Assembly (NCBI GenBank): GCA_002482545.1
Contig: DLGF01000001.1
Coordinates: forward strand, 1-32,493
DNA length: 32,493 bases
Source: Sporomusaceae bacterium UBA7701
GTDB taxonomy: Bacteria; Bacillota; Negativicutes; Sporomusales; UBA7701
Direction of reading: 5' to 3'
Under the pieces are notes generated by a model. That model ran no database searches. It saw only the letters and a program-made list of their open reading frames with translations, and was not told where the DNA came from. Each line of letters opens with the position of its first letter. Position 1 is the stretch's first letter. Below, in pieces: positions 15,203 to 23,175 of the stretch. The translations under genes were made by a program, and so were the position numbers.

Positions 15203-16375
15203 TCAATTGGCACGCACGATCGTCGCGACGGCGTGGGCGGCGATACCTTCGCGCCGGCCGGCAAAACCCAGCCCCTCAGTCGTTGTGGCTTTCACATTGA
15301 CCTGCCCGGTACAAATTCCGAGGGCATCGGCGATATTCGCGTTCATCGCCTGAATATAGGGGGCAACCTTCGGCTGCTCCGCCACGATAACGGCATCGAC
15401 GTTGTGGGCGCGCCAGCCAGCGCCGGCCAGGATGCCGCGGACCTCCGCCAGGAGTTTCAGGCTGGATACCCCCTTGTAACGGGGATCGCGGTCCGGGAAA
15501 TGCCGCCCGATATCGCCTTGCGCCGCTGCCCCCAGCAGGGCATCCTTGACGGCATGCAGCAGCACATCGGCGTCGGAATGGCCTTCCAGCCCATAAGCGA
15601 ATGGAATTTCCACCCCGCCCAGGACGAGCTTTCGGCCTTCCACCAGACAATGCACATCATAACCCATTCCGACCCGCTGCATTCCGTTCGCCTCTTTTCC
15701 CAGTAAAGCTTCCGCGATGATCAAATCCTCGGGAGTGGTAACCTTCAGATTGCGATAGCTCCCCCGCACAATCTTGACTTTCCCCCCGATCTGTTCGACA
15801 AGGGCCGCATCGTCCGTCGCCAGGGCGCCCGCCCGCTCGGCTGCTTGGTAGGCCTGTTTCAAAACCGAGGCGCGAAAAGCCTGCGGGGTTTGAATCGACC
15901 AGATGATGCTCCGGTCAAGGGTCCGAGCTACGAATCCGGCGTCATCCACCGTCTTCACCGTCTCCTTGAGGGGAACGGCGACCACCGCCGCGCCGAACTC
16001 AGCGGCGGCGGTGATGGCCTCTTCCACGCTCTCCGGACCGGCGAGCGGGCGGGCCCCGTCATGGATGACGACAATATCGCTATCCGCCGGAATCGCCCGG
16101 AGCGCGTTGGCGACCGAGTACTGCCGTTCGCTGCCGCCGGTCACAATCTTCCAGGGTTTGCCGATCATTCCTTCGCGCAGCACTTGCGCTATATCCGCCT
16201 CTTCTCCGGCGGCGGCCACCACAATCAGGGTTTCAATACTCGCACAGGCCGCGAGCGCCCGGATGCTGTATTCCAGCGTAGGCCGCCCCGCCAAGGGGAT
16301 GAACACCTTGTTGGTATCTCCGCCCATCCGTCTTCCGCTGCCCGCTGCGGCAATAATCGCCGTTGCCAATATCAT
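15203..16375 (-). CDS. ispDF: Bifunctional IspD-IspF (MEP pathway)
   Basis: A single 390-aa polypeptide carries two MEP-pathway enzymes. Residues 1-230 are IspD, the CTP:MEP cytidylyltransferase (AAGSGRRMGGDTNKVF at 10-25; DGARPL near 106-111). Residues 232-390 are IspF, the cyclodiphosphate synthase (GMGYDVHCLVEGRKLVLGG with metal ligands D240 and H242; GHSDADVLLHA; KATTTEGLGFAGRREG). Many bacteria encode these separately; fusion is common in alphaproteobacteria and patchy elsewhere. The ATG at 16375 directly abuts the GGAGGG, so translation may instead begin at the TTG two codons in (16369), which has ideal 6-nt spacing. The gene has its own promoter. Confidence 0.96.
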   Translation of the reverse strand: MILATAIIAAAGSGRRMGGDTNKVFIPLAGRPTLEYSIRALAACASIETLIVVAAAGEEADIAQVLREGMIGKPWKIVTGGSERQYSVANALRAIPADSDIVVIHDGARPLAGPESVEEAITAAAEFGAAVVAVPLKETVKTVDDAGFVARTLDRSIIWSIQTPQAFRASVLKQAYQAAERAGALATDDAALVEQIGGKVKIVRGSYRNLKVTTPEDLIIAEALLGKEANGMQRVGMGYDVHCLVEGRKLVLGGVEIPFAYGLEGHSDADVLLHAVKDALLGAAAQGDIGRHFPDRDPRYKGVSSLKLLAEVRGILAGAGWRAHNVDAVIVAEQPKVAPYIQAMNANIADALGICTGQVNVKATTTEGLGFAGRREGIAAHAVATIVRAN

Positions 16376-16413
16376 CCCTCCACCATGGACCTAATCATCC
16401 AGGAAACAATTTC

Positions 16414-16443
16414 ATTATAAGCCAAAGCGCTCCCAAGCGGCAA
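16414..16443 (-). promoter_or_regulatory. Sigma-A promoter of ispDF
   Basis: TTGCCG (16443-16438), 18-nt spacer, TATAAT (16419-16414) on the minus strand, about 40 bp upstream of the start. Confidence 0.65.
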
Positions 16444-16499
16444 TGCAGCCATTCCCGCAAGAAAGCCGGACAGCCAGGTTCCCGCCCCGCCGGCCGCGC

Positions 16500-16534
16500 G
16501 CAAAACAAACCCGCAGATGAATGACATCTGCGGG
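16500..16534 (-). terminator. Intrinsic terminator of yacL
   Basis: CCCGCAGATG/CATCTGCGGG stem with a 5-nt loop, followed on the minus strand by TTTGTTTTG. It begins 22 bp after the yacL stop. Confidence 0.9.
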
Positions 16535-16556
16535 CAGCTTGACTTTCGCGGAAAAG

Positions 16557-17666
16557 CTATAGCGCCTTGGGTTTGGCAAAAATCATCCGGCCGGCCGCGG
16601 TCTGCAATACCGAAGTAACCAATACGCCGATGGTTTCACCGATGTGCCGCTTGCCGCCGTCGACGACGATCATCGTTCCGTCGTCGAGATACGCCACCCC
16701 TTGGCCGAATTCCTTCCCGTCTTTGACCACATGCACGACCATTTCCTCACCGGGCAGCACCACCGGTTTGACTGCATTGGCCAGTTCGTTGATGTTCAAA
16801 ACCTGCACTCCCTGCAGTTCGGCCACCTTGTTGAGGTTATAGTCGTTGGTGAGAACCTTGGCTTTCAAGAGCTGGCCCAACTTGACCAGCTTGGAATCGA
16901 CTTCGGCGATATCCTCAAAGTCCCGGCTGTCGATCTGGACATACATACCGAGTTCCTTCTGGATGCGGTTCAAAATATCGAGCCCCCGGCGGCCGCGATT
17001 GCGTTTCAGCAGATCGGACGAATCGGCGATATGTTGCAGTTCCTCCAGTACAAAGCCTGGAATAAGCAACGTGCCTTCGATAAAACCGCTTTTGCAAATA
17101 TCGGCAATACGGCCATCGATGATGACACTCGTATCCAGTATCTTATACTGCGAAATATTCGTGCCTTTGTCTTTATTGCCTTTATCCTTGTTCATCCAGG
17201 GAACCATCGCAAAGAGGTTAAAAAGTTCCTCCCGTTTGCGGATGGCCACATTTATGCCGAGATAGCCGAGGATGATACTGATTATGCCCGGAACATACTT
17301 GCCGACAATTGGTATGGGAAGAAAGGCAGAACCCAATAAATTAGAAATTATAAGTCCGACAGCCAATCCCAGAGAACCGGCTAATACATCATTGACAGGC
17401 ATCTTGTTCAGCCTGGTTTCCACCCAATAGGTGAACTGCCAGACCCGTTTAATGATGAAAGGAGATAGTAAGTAGCCTATCACCCCGCCGGCGACCGCGC
17501 CAACCACGAAAGACAGGAAAGTCGCCATAGTGATGTTGAGAAAACCCATCCGCAAGAACTCAATGCCGAAAATCGAAGTCAGCACGGGAATAATCCGGTC
17601 GGTCATCATGAGCCCGCCGATGGCCGCAAGGACTGTAATGACGAATCTTAGTACTTTATCAAGCAA
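16557..17666 (-). CDS. YacL-type membrane protein with PIN and TRAM domains
   Basis: The 369-aa product has four membrane segments (about residues 6-22, 45-68, 95-116 and 122-142). A PIN nuclease-like domain begins at ILDTSVIIDGRI (D178) with later acidic residues (EELQHI, LTNDYNL), and a C-terminal TRAM domain covers about 300-360 (GEEMVVHVVKDGKEFGQGVAYL; GETIGVLVTSVLQTAAG). The function is not established; RNA processing at the membrane is suggested by the domains. The TTG start at 17666 has GGGGGTG 5 nt upstream. In many Firmicutes it follows disA directly; here carD and a rightward island intervene. Confidence 0.92.
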   Translation of the reverse strand: MLDKVLRFVITVLAAIGGLMMTDRIIPVLTSIFGIEFLRMGFLNITMATFLSFVVGAVAGGVIGYLLSPFIIKRVWQFTYWVETRLNKMPVNDVLAGSLGLAVGLIISNLLGSAFLPIPIVGKYVPGIISIILGYLGINVAIRKREELFNLFAMVPWMNKDKGNKDKGTNISQYKILDTSVIIDGRIADICKSGFIEGTLLIPGFVLEELQHIADSSDLLKRNRGRRGLDILNRIQKELGMYVQIDSRDFEDIAEVDSKLVKLGQLLKAKVLTNDYNLNKVAELQGVQVLNINELANAVKPVVLPGEEMVVHVVKDGKEFGQGVAYLDDGTMIVVDGGKRHIGETIGVLVTSVLQTAAGRMIFAKPKAL

Positions 17667-17788
17667 TCTTTCACCCCCAATGGTAAGGTACTATTCAATT
17701 ATAAAGGACTTTCCACGTTCCGGCAAGACTGTGCAGCAATTAATATCCCAAAAATTGGCAATTAATTCTATTATTTCCCGCCTCAAAC

Positions 17789-17816
17789 AAAAAAATACGT
17801 CAGTTACCTGGCGTAT
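17789..17816 (-). terminator. Terminator overlapping the carD stop
   Basis: ATACG-C-CAG/CTG-A-CGTAT stem with a GTAA loop, then TTTTTTT on the minus strand. The left arm is formed by the last codons of carD. Confidence 0.8.
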
Positions 17817-18294
17817 TCTCTTGAAACAATCCGTCGATCCATGTCTCTACGCTTCCCAGGTCCTTGTTGCAGGCCAGAACAAGCTCGCTGACCAAAATCT
17901 GTCGGGCGGTATCAAGCAGCCGGCGTTCCCCGGTAGAGAGTTTTTTGGCTTTATCCTGAAGCATCAGGCTGCGAACAACTTCAGCCACTTCGAAGATGTT
18001 GCCGCTCTTAATTTTGGCCAGGTGTGTATTGAACCGCCGGTTCCAGTTCGCGTTGGTATGGATCGGAGCGGTACGCAAAACATCGATAACTTTAGAAACC
18101 TCAGGTTCGCCGATCACTTCCCGGAGACCGATGCTATCGGCGCTCTTCATCGGGATCATAACCCGCATCCCGCCGTACGGCATCGTAAGAATATAGTAAA
18201 ACTGCCGCTGCCCGAGCACCTCATGTTCTTCGACGGCTTCAATTACCCCAGCGCCATGCATAGGGTAGACTACTTTGTCACCAATTGCAAGCAT
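17800..18294 (-). CDS. carD: CarD-family transcriptional regulator
   Basis: CarD/CdnL proteins bind the RNA polymerase beta subunit and stabilise open promoter complexes. The 164-aa product has the N-terminal RNAP-interaction (Tudor-like) domain (IGDKVVYPMHGAGVIEAVEE, followed by YYILTMPYGGMRVMIP) and the helical C-terminal DNA-binding part (WNRRFNTHLAKIKSGNIFEV, RSLMLQDKAKKLSTGERRLL). The ATG at 18294 follows GGGGGGTG; upstream in-frame codons cover the promoter and are not used. It is a single-gene transcription unit with its own strong promoter and terminator, divergent from the 18465 gene. Confidence 0.95.
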   Translation of the reverse strand: MLAIGDKVVYPMHGAGVIEAVEEHEVLGQRQFYYILTMPYGGMRVMIPMKSADSIGLREVIGEPEVSKVIDVLRTAPIHTNANWNRRFNTHLAKIKSGNIFEVAEVVRSLMLQDKAKKLSTGERRLLDTARQILVSELVLACNKDLGSVETWIDGLFQENTPGN

Positions 18295-18319
18295 CGCGGC
18301 ACCCCCCACTATAGGATAT

Positions 18320-18348
18320 AGTATACCACAGAGGGGTCTCCCTGTCAA
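18320..18348 (-). promoter_or_regulatory. Sigma-A promoter of carD
   Basis: TTGACA (18348-18343), 17-nt spacer, TATACT (18325-18320) on the minus strand, 26 bp from the start codon. Confidence 0.88.
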
Positions 18349-18411
18349 AATTTAATATTTTAACACAGCAATCCAGTACTTGTCAATTGATGAATTGAAT
18401 TGATCGCACCA

Positions 18412-18441
18412 TTGACAATGCTGAAGCCCAATCTATATAAT
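18412..18441 (+). promoter_or_regulatory. Sigma-A promoter of the 18465 gene
   Basis: TTGACA (18412-18417), 18-nt spacer, TATAAT (18436-18441). It is divergent from the carD promoter, with 63 bp between the two -35 hexamers. Confidence 0.9.
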
Positions 18442-18464
18442 AAGCCTAAGTGAGGTGTTCGCAC

Positions 18465-18860
18465 ATGCACGACAAATGTTGCGCCGATTTCCAGGCTGCA
18501 GTTGACGACTATCTGATCCGGCACCGCAGCATAATCGACGTTCTGACGAAGTACCAGGAGGCAACCGCGCGGGTCAACCGGGCCTTTGCCAAGGCGGTAA
18601 CCGGCTGCGGCTGCGTGGAAATCAAGGCCGGCCGGCAACAAATTCCAGCCGAGACTTCCTTTAGCGACCTGAAGCAATTCATGTCCACCCATGTTTCGGG
18701 TGAACCCTGTGAACATTGTAAAGAAGTGCTTGTTACCGAACTGGGGCACAGCCTGTTCTACATGGCTGCCCTCTGTAACCTGTCAGGCCTCAAGTTTCAC
18801 GATGTTATGCGGCAGGAATGCCAAAATGTAAAAACCTTGGGCGTATATCACCTCTCCTAG
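18465..18860 (+). CDS. DUF1573/MazG-like Cys-rich protein, 131 aa
   Basis: The product has conserved-looking segments: VDDYLIRHRSIIDVLTKYQE, then ATARVNRAFAKAVTGCGC with C48 and C50, PCEHC with C82 and C85, and ELGHSLFYMAALCNLSGLK (92-110). I recall similar proteins from Clostridia annotated as DUF1573. The ELGxxLFYxAAL segment also resembles the metal-binding helix of MazG-type nucleotide pyrophosphohydrolases. The four cysteines could bind a metal. Function is unknown. The ATG at 18465 follows GAGGTG by 7 nt; the gene has a consensus promoter and its own strong terminator, so it is a stand-alone unit. Confidence 0.75.
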   Translation: MHDKCCADFQAAVDDYLIRHRSIIDVLTKYQEATARVNRAFAKAVTGCGCVEIKAGRQQIPAETSFSDLKQFMSTHVSGEPCEHCKEVLVTELGHSLFYMAALCNLSGLKFHDVMRQECQNVKTLGVYHLS

Positions 18861-18875
18861 TCATTGCAAGGATTC

Positions 18876-18927
18876 AATAAGGCTGCCAAACACGGCTGAT
18901 TCCCTCCGTGTTCGGCAGCCTTATTTT
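18876..18927 (+). terminator. Intrinsic terminator of the 18465 gene
   Basis: Long hairpin AAGGCTGCC-AAACACGG / CCGTGTT-CGGCAGCCTT followed by ATTTTAC. The AATAAGG...CCTTATT symmetry extends the stem at its base. Confidence 0.92.
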
Positions 18928-19050
18928 ACATATTTGCCGGCCTAAGCGGACACCCTATGGTGGAGGAATCTTGTCCGCCCTAACCCAATCAGGCGGAATA
19001 CGGCTATCATTCCTGTCAACAAACACTGATATCCGCTTGTGAGGTGCGAT

Positions 19051-20244
19051 ATGAAAGCGATACCGGTTTGGGTAATGTTTTTCACCATTTTCCTCGGGCC
19101 GGCCGCCTGGGCCGCCGCCCCGTTTACCGCTCCCGAGCTGGCCACAGGTTTTATGACGATCTTCGACGAACAGGGAAGCGTCGTTTTAGAGACCGGACTG
19201 CCGGTCCACCCCGGTGACGAATACATCGCGGAAGACAATCGCCTATATGAGGTGGTTGTGGTGGAGGGGCTGATGGCCAAAGCCCGCTATGTGGGGGATG
19301 AGACGATGGCCGCCGCCCCTTCCGCTCAGGCGGTGCAGGCTCCGGTCGCCCAGCCGCCCGGCCCCCTTCAGCCGGCGGCGCCGCCTTCGCCCGACCCGGC
19401 CCAGCCTGAGCCGGCTTATTCGGCTCCTCCCACTCCGCCGCCGCAGCTAGTTGCCGTCTACTATACCCATAGCGATGAATCCTATACGCCGACCGACGGC
19501 GCGGCAACCATTCCCGGCAACGGAGGCATATTCAAAGTGGGTTCATCCTTCTCGCAGCGGTTGGCCGACTTGGGGTACCAGGTGGAAAATGACATGACCC
19601 GCCACGAGCCTCACGACGCGAATGCCTACCAGCGTTCACGCCGCACGTTTACCCGGCTCCTGCAGCACCAGCCGGCGGCGCTGTTTGATTTTCACCGGGA
19701 CAGCGCTCCCCTTAAAGCCTATCAGACAACGATCAACGGCCAGCCGGCGGCGAAACTTCTGCTGGTCGTCGGACGCCAGAACCAAAACCGCCAGACTTCC
19801 ATGGACTACGCCAAAAGCATCAAAGCGGCCGCGGATTCCAAATATGCCGGTCTGGTGCGCGGCATCTTCATCGCTCACGGCAATTACAACCAGGATCTGA
19901 ACCCCCGCGCCATGCTTGTGGAAATCGGCACCCAGTATAATTCCCGGGACGCCGCCGAATACAGCGCAACCCTGTTTGCCGATCTTGTCCCGATGTTTCT
20001 GGGCATCAACCCGGCTCCCGTAGCCGGATCGGCAGCGGCAAACGGCCCGGGCGGCGGCGAACCCGTCCCGGCCCGGTCTTACACCCGGGATATTCTGACG
20101 ATAGTCGGCGTCCTGACGGCCGGAGTAATCGGCTATTTGGTCATCAGCACAGGCAGTTGGCGGGAGGCCAAACGCAAGCTGGCCAACTTCCGCAAAATTG
20201 AGTTTGCAAACTTTCTGGGCCCCCGCAAAGGACGAAAAAAATAG
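19051..20244 (+). CDS. spoIIP: Stage II sporulation protein P, with extra N-terminal domain
   Basis: SpoIIP is a cell-wall amidase/endopeptidase that works with SpoIID and SpoIIM to drive engulfment in sporulation. The 397-aa product has a signal-like hydrophobic N-terminus (2-24), a small domain at 34-81 with GDEYIAEDNRLYEVVVVEG, and a Pro/Ala-rich linker (86-131). The catalytic domain (about 133-318) shows YYTHSDESYTP, ALFDFHRDSAP and NPRAMLVEIGTQYNS with the expected His and Glu residues. A membrane segment (about 346-366) and a basic tail follow. The C-terminal anchor is unusual, since SpoIIP is usually anchored at the N-terminus. The ATG follows GAGGTG by 4 nt. It is transcribed with the 20260 gene. 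Confidence 0.92.
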   Translation: MKAIPVWVMFFTIFLGPAAWAAAPFTAPELATGFMTIFDEQGSVVLETGLPVHPGDEYIAEDNRLYEVVVVEGLMAKARYVGDETMAAAPSAQAVQAPVAQPPGPLQPAAPPSPDPAQPEPAYSAPPTPPPQLVAVYYTHSDESYTPTDGAATIPGNGGIFKVGSSFSQRLADLGYQVENDMTRHEPHDANAYQRSRRTFTRLLQHQPAALFDFHRDSAPLKAYQTTINGQPAAKLLLVVGRQNQNRQTSMDYAKSIKAAADSKYAGLVRGIFIAHGNYNQDLNPRAMLVEIGTQYNSRDAAEYSATLFADLVPMFLGINPAPVAGSAAANGPGGGEPVPARSYTRDILTIVGVLTAGVIGYLVISTGSWREAKRKLANFRKIEFANFLGPRKGRKK

Positions 20245-20259
20245 CCAGGGGATATGCCA

Positions 20260-20589
20260 ATGGTCAAGCGCCGCTCAATCCTATTACTGACAATCTTCAT
20301 CCTCGGCACGATAGCGATACTTGCCTCCCTGCACCTGCTGCCGCTCAACATCCTCTCCATCCAGCAGAAACCGGAGCAAGCCCCGCAGAAGGTTTATGAC
20401 TATTATCTCATCATCGACGAAACCGACAACCAGACACTCATGTACGTCCCCCTGGTCGTCAGCGTCGGTGACGAAGTCATTACCGAAGAAAACAAGCGCT
20501 ACCAGATTGTAAAGGTAGAAGAAAACCGGGCCTACGCCCGGTTTGTGGAGTACGTCGATATTAAGCAATATCAGCAGAAACCGAAATAA
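20260..20589 (+). CDS. Small membrane-anchored protein sharing the SpoIIP N-terminal domain
   Basis: The 109-aa product has one membrane segment (about 6-27) and an extracytoplasmic domain (about 47-97). That domain aligns by eye with residues 34-81 of SpoIIP: VGDEVITEENKRYQIVKVEE here against PGDEYIAEDNRLYEVVVVEG there, then AYARFV against AKARYV. No named family is recognised. I prefer the ATG at 20260, which follows AGGGG by 8 nt; the in-frame ATG at 20254 is too close. The gene starts 15 bp after the spoIIP stop, so it is in the same operon, and it ends 1 bp from the convergent disA stop. A role in engulfment or spore envelope assembly is inferred from context. Confidence 0.82.
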   Translation: MVKRRSILLLTIFILGTIAILASLHLLPLNILSIQQKPEQAPQKVYDYYLIIDETDNQTLMYVPLVVSVGDEVITEENKRYQIVKVEENRAYARFVEYVDIKQYQQKPK

Positions 20590-20590
20590 T

Positions 20591-21673
20591 CTATATTTGG
20601 CGGTTCAGGAGAGCTTGCTCCCGCAGGCGCCTGAGACCGTCTTTTATTGTTTTGGCCCGGACTTCGCCGATCCCCTCGACTTCGTCCAGATCATTGATAG
20701 TAGCGTTATAAATGCGTTTTAGAGTTTTAAAATGCACCACCAGATTTTCCACCACCGGCATCGGCAGCCTGGGGATGCGGTTCAAGAGCCGGAAGCCCCG
20801 CGGCACGACCGGAACGTCGATGGCGTTGGGGGTCACGCCATAGCCGAGAATACGGCAGACATTGTAAGGGTCCAGATTTTCCTCCGGCAGCGTCGCCAGC
20901 TGTTCCCGAACCGTTTCATGGGTGTCATTGTCGGCGCTTACACAGTAGTCCTTGATCAGCAGCAAAACATCGTCCTCTTCCGGCGTCAGCTCTTCAATCT
21001 GCATACTGATCAAGCGCCCCTCATTGCCGAGTTCGATAATGTTGCGGTGAATCTCGGTCGCAATGCGGCTGACATGCTCGGCGCGGATGATGACGCCGGC
21101 CACGTCGCTTAATGTGGCCAAGTCCTCAAACTCCAGCGCGCTTAAGGTGCTGAGGCCGTTGGTCAATACGGTCTTGTATTTCTCCAGCGTTTGGAGAGCC
21201 TGATTGGCCCGGCTGAGAATGACGGTGATGTCGTTCAACGTATAGCGGAGATTGCCCAGATACAAAGTAATGATGTTCCGCCGCTGGGATATGGCAATGA
21301 CCAACGACCCGGTCTGTCTGGCGACCCGCTCGGCGGTACGATGACGGGTGCCGGTCTCCGAAGTCGTAACCGCAGGGTCAGGCACCATCTGGGCATTTAC
21401 GCAAAGAATCCGCCTCGCGTCTGTGGAAAGGACAAGAGCGCCATCCATCTTCGCCAGTTCATAAAAACCGGCCGGGGTAAATTCGCAGTTGATGGCAAAG
21501 CCTCCATCCACGATGTCCATTACCCTGGGGCCGTCGCCCACCACCACCAGGGCGCCCATTTTGGCCCGGAGTACGTTCTCCAGCCCCTCCCGGAAAGTGG
21601 TCCCCGGCGCCAGACTTTTCAGCGTCTTGATAAATCTCGCGTCCCATAATTGTTCTTCCCGCACTTTCGTCAT
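20591..21673 (-). CDS. disA: DNA integrity scanning diadenylate cyclase DisA
   Basis: DisA makes c-di-AMP from two ATP and scans DNA for lesions, holding back sporulation when DNA is damaged. The 360-aa product has the DAC domain with DGA at 77-79 (KMDGALVLS) and the RHR motif at 110-112 (GTRHRTAERVA). A helical linker and C-terminal helix-hairpin-helix repeats follow (YNATINDLDEVEGIGEVRAK). The start overlaps the radA stop by 4 bp (ATGA), so translation is coupled to radA. It converges on the small spoIIP-operon gene with a 1-bp gap and no visible terminator. Confidence 0.97.
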   Translation of the reverse strand: MTKVREEQLWDARFIKTLKSLAPGTTFREGLENVLRAKMGALVVVGDGPRVMDIVDGGFAINCEFTPAGFYELAKMDGALVLSTDARRILCVNAQMVPDPAVTTSETGTRHRTAERVARQTGSLVIAISQRRNIITLYLGNLRYTLNDITVILSRANQALQTLEKYKTVLTNGLSTLSALEFEDLATLSDVAGVIIRAEHVSRIATEIHRNIIELGNEGRLISMQIEELTPEEDDVLLLIKDYCVSADNDTHETVREQLATLPEENLDPYNVCRILGYGVTPNAIDVPVVPRGFRLLNRIPRLPMPVVENLVVHFKTLKRIYNATINDLDEVEGIGEVRAKTIKDGLRRLREQALLNRQI

Positions 21674-23028
21674 ACCAGCACCGCCTCCATCGCCTCAACG
21701 ACATTACTGACACCGATTATCTCAAGACCGGCCTGGCGGGACTTCAATCCGCTCAGATTGCCAGCCGGAATGACTATGCGGCGAAACCCCAGGGCGGCGG
21801 CTTCCCTCACCCTGAGATCGATCCGGGAAACCATCCGTACCTCGCCGGTCAAGCCAACCTCGCCGGTAGCGACGGTGTGGGGATCGACCGCCAAATTCCG
21901 GAAGCTCGACGCTAAGGCAAGACAGACGGCAAGATCGGCAGCCGGCTCATCGATCCGGATCCCTCCGACAGCATTGACATAGGCGTCCTGGTTGCCGAGC
22001 ATGAGCCCCACCCGCTTCTCCAGGACCGCCATCAGCAAGATCAGCCGGTTGTAATCAAACCCTGCCGCCATTCGTCGCGGCATCCCAAAGCAAGTCGTAC
22101 TTACCAATGCCTGTATTTCGATCAACAGCGGCCGGGCTCCTTCCAGGCAGGCCAAGACAATTGAGCCCGGAGCCCCCTGAGGGCGCTCCGACAACAACAG
22201 CAGCGAAGGGTTCTTGACCTGGGTAAGCCCGCTCTCCTCCATGCCGAAAAGCCCGCTCTCGGTGGTGGATCCGAAGCGGTTTTTCATCGCTCGCAGGACC
22301 CGGAAGGCGTAATTTCTCTCTCCTTCAAAATACAGCACGACATCGACCATATGCTCCAGAAGGCGCGGACCGGCAATATTGCCCTCCTTGGTGACATGGC
22401 CGATGATCACCACCGGAACATCGCATTCTTTGGCGAAACGCAGAAGCTTTCCGGTCGACTCGCGTACCTGCCCTACGCTGCCGGGAGCGGAGGGAATGTC
22501 GGGCGTATACATGGTCTGAATGGAATCGACCACCATCAGGGCGGGTTTGCCGGCTGTCGCCTCGGCAATGATGGCATCCAGATTGGTTTCCGTCATAATC
22601 AGCAAATGATCGTTTATCTTATCCAGCCGTTCGGCCCTCAGCCGGATTTGCGCCGCCGACTCTTCGCCGGTCACGTACAGGACCGGGCCGCCGCCTCGGC
22701 TGACGGCTCCCGCCACCTGCAAGAGCAGCGTGGATTTGCCGATACCCGGATCGCCGCCGATCAGGATCAGGGACCCGGGAACAATCCCCCCGCCCAACAC
22801 CCTGTCAAATTCCTCGATTCCCGTTGTCAGCCGCGGAACGGAGCCGCCGTCCACCTGACTGACCGGGCGGGGTTTCGCCGGCGGAAGAAGGTGGCCGCCG
22901 GCAGCCGGCTTGGTGGCCAGTTCCTCGACCATCGTGTTCCAGGCTCCGCAACCGGGGCATCTGCCCAGCCATTTCGGCGAATCAGCGCCGCACTCTTGGC
23001 AGACATAGCGGATCTTTGTCTTGGACAC
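21670..23028 (-). CDS. radA: DNA repair protein RadA (Sms)
   Basis: RadA is a RecA-like branch-migration helicase used in recombinational repair. The 452-aa product has the N-terminal zinc finger (C10, C13, C24, C27), Walker A GDPGIGKST at 92-100, the RadA-specific KNRFG motif at 249-253, and a C-terminal Lon-protease-like domain (GFDYNRLILLMAVLEKR; EVGLTGEVRMVSRIDLR). The GTG at 23028 has AAGGAG 7 nt upstream. It lies downstream of clpC behind a strong hairpin terminator and upstream of disA (4-bp overlap), the usual Firmicutes order. Confidence 0.97.
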   Translation of the reverse strand: MSKTKIRYVCQECGADSPKWLGRCPGCGAWNTMVEELATKPAAGGHLLPPAKPRPVSQVDGGSVPRLTTGIEEFDRVLGGGIVPGSLILIGGDPGIGKSTLLLQVAGAVSRGGGPVLYVTGEESAAQIRLRAERLDKINDHLLIMTETNLDAIIAEATAGKPALMVVDSIQTMYTPDIPSAPGSVGQVRESTGKLLRFAKECDVPVVIIGHVTKEGNIAGPRLLEHMVDVVLYFEGERNYAFRVLRAMKNRFGSTTESGLFGMEESGLTQVKNPSLLLLSERPQGAPGSIVLACLEGARPLLIEIQALVSTTCFGMPRRMAAGFDYNRLILLMAVLEKRVGLMLGNQDAYVNAVGGIRIDEPAADLAVCLALASSFRNLAVDPHTVATGEVGLTGEVRMVSRIDLRVREAAALGFRRIVIPAGNLSGLKSRQAGLEIIGVSNVVEAMEAVLV

Positions 23029-23108
23029 TCCTCCACTCCTTCCTTTATGATGAACCGTTCCTCCAGTCTCTAATCCGGGCTATTACCCGCCCATTAGATT
23101 ATCAACAG

Positions 23109-23147
23109 GAAAAAAGGTACACAAGCTCTGCCTGGTACCTTTTTTCG
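23109..23147. terminator. Intrinsic terminator after clpC
   Basis: AAAAAAGGTAC/GTACCTTTTTT, an 11-bp stem with a GC-poor base, giving a T-tract on either strand. It separates the ctsR operon from radA-disA, though some read-through is likely because I see no strong promoter for radA. Confidence 0.85.
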
Positions 23148-23175
23148 CGATATTTCGACTTGTTTCCTTCTTATT

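Noticed and set aside
19000..19050. CAAACACT upstream of spoIIP as a sigma-E -10 element
   Set aside because: It matches seven of eight consensus positions, but I find no -35 element at the right distance, so I did not list it as a promoter.
23029..23175. A separate promoter for radA
   Set aside because: TTGATA has no acceptable -10 at 16-18 nt, so I left radA without an assigned promoter.
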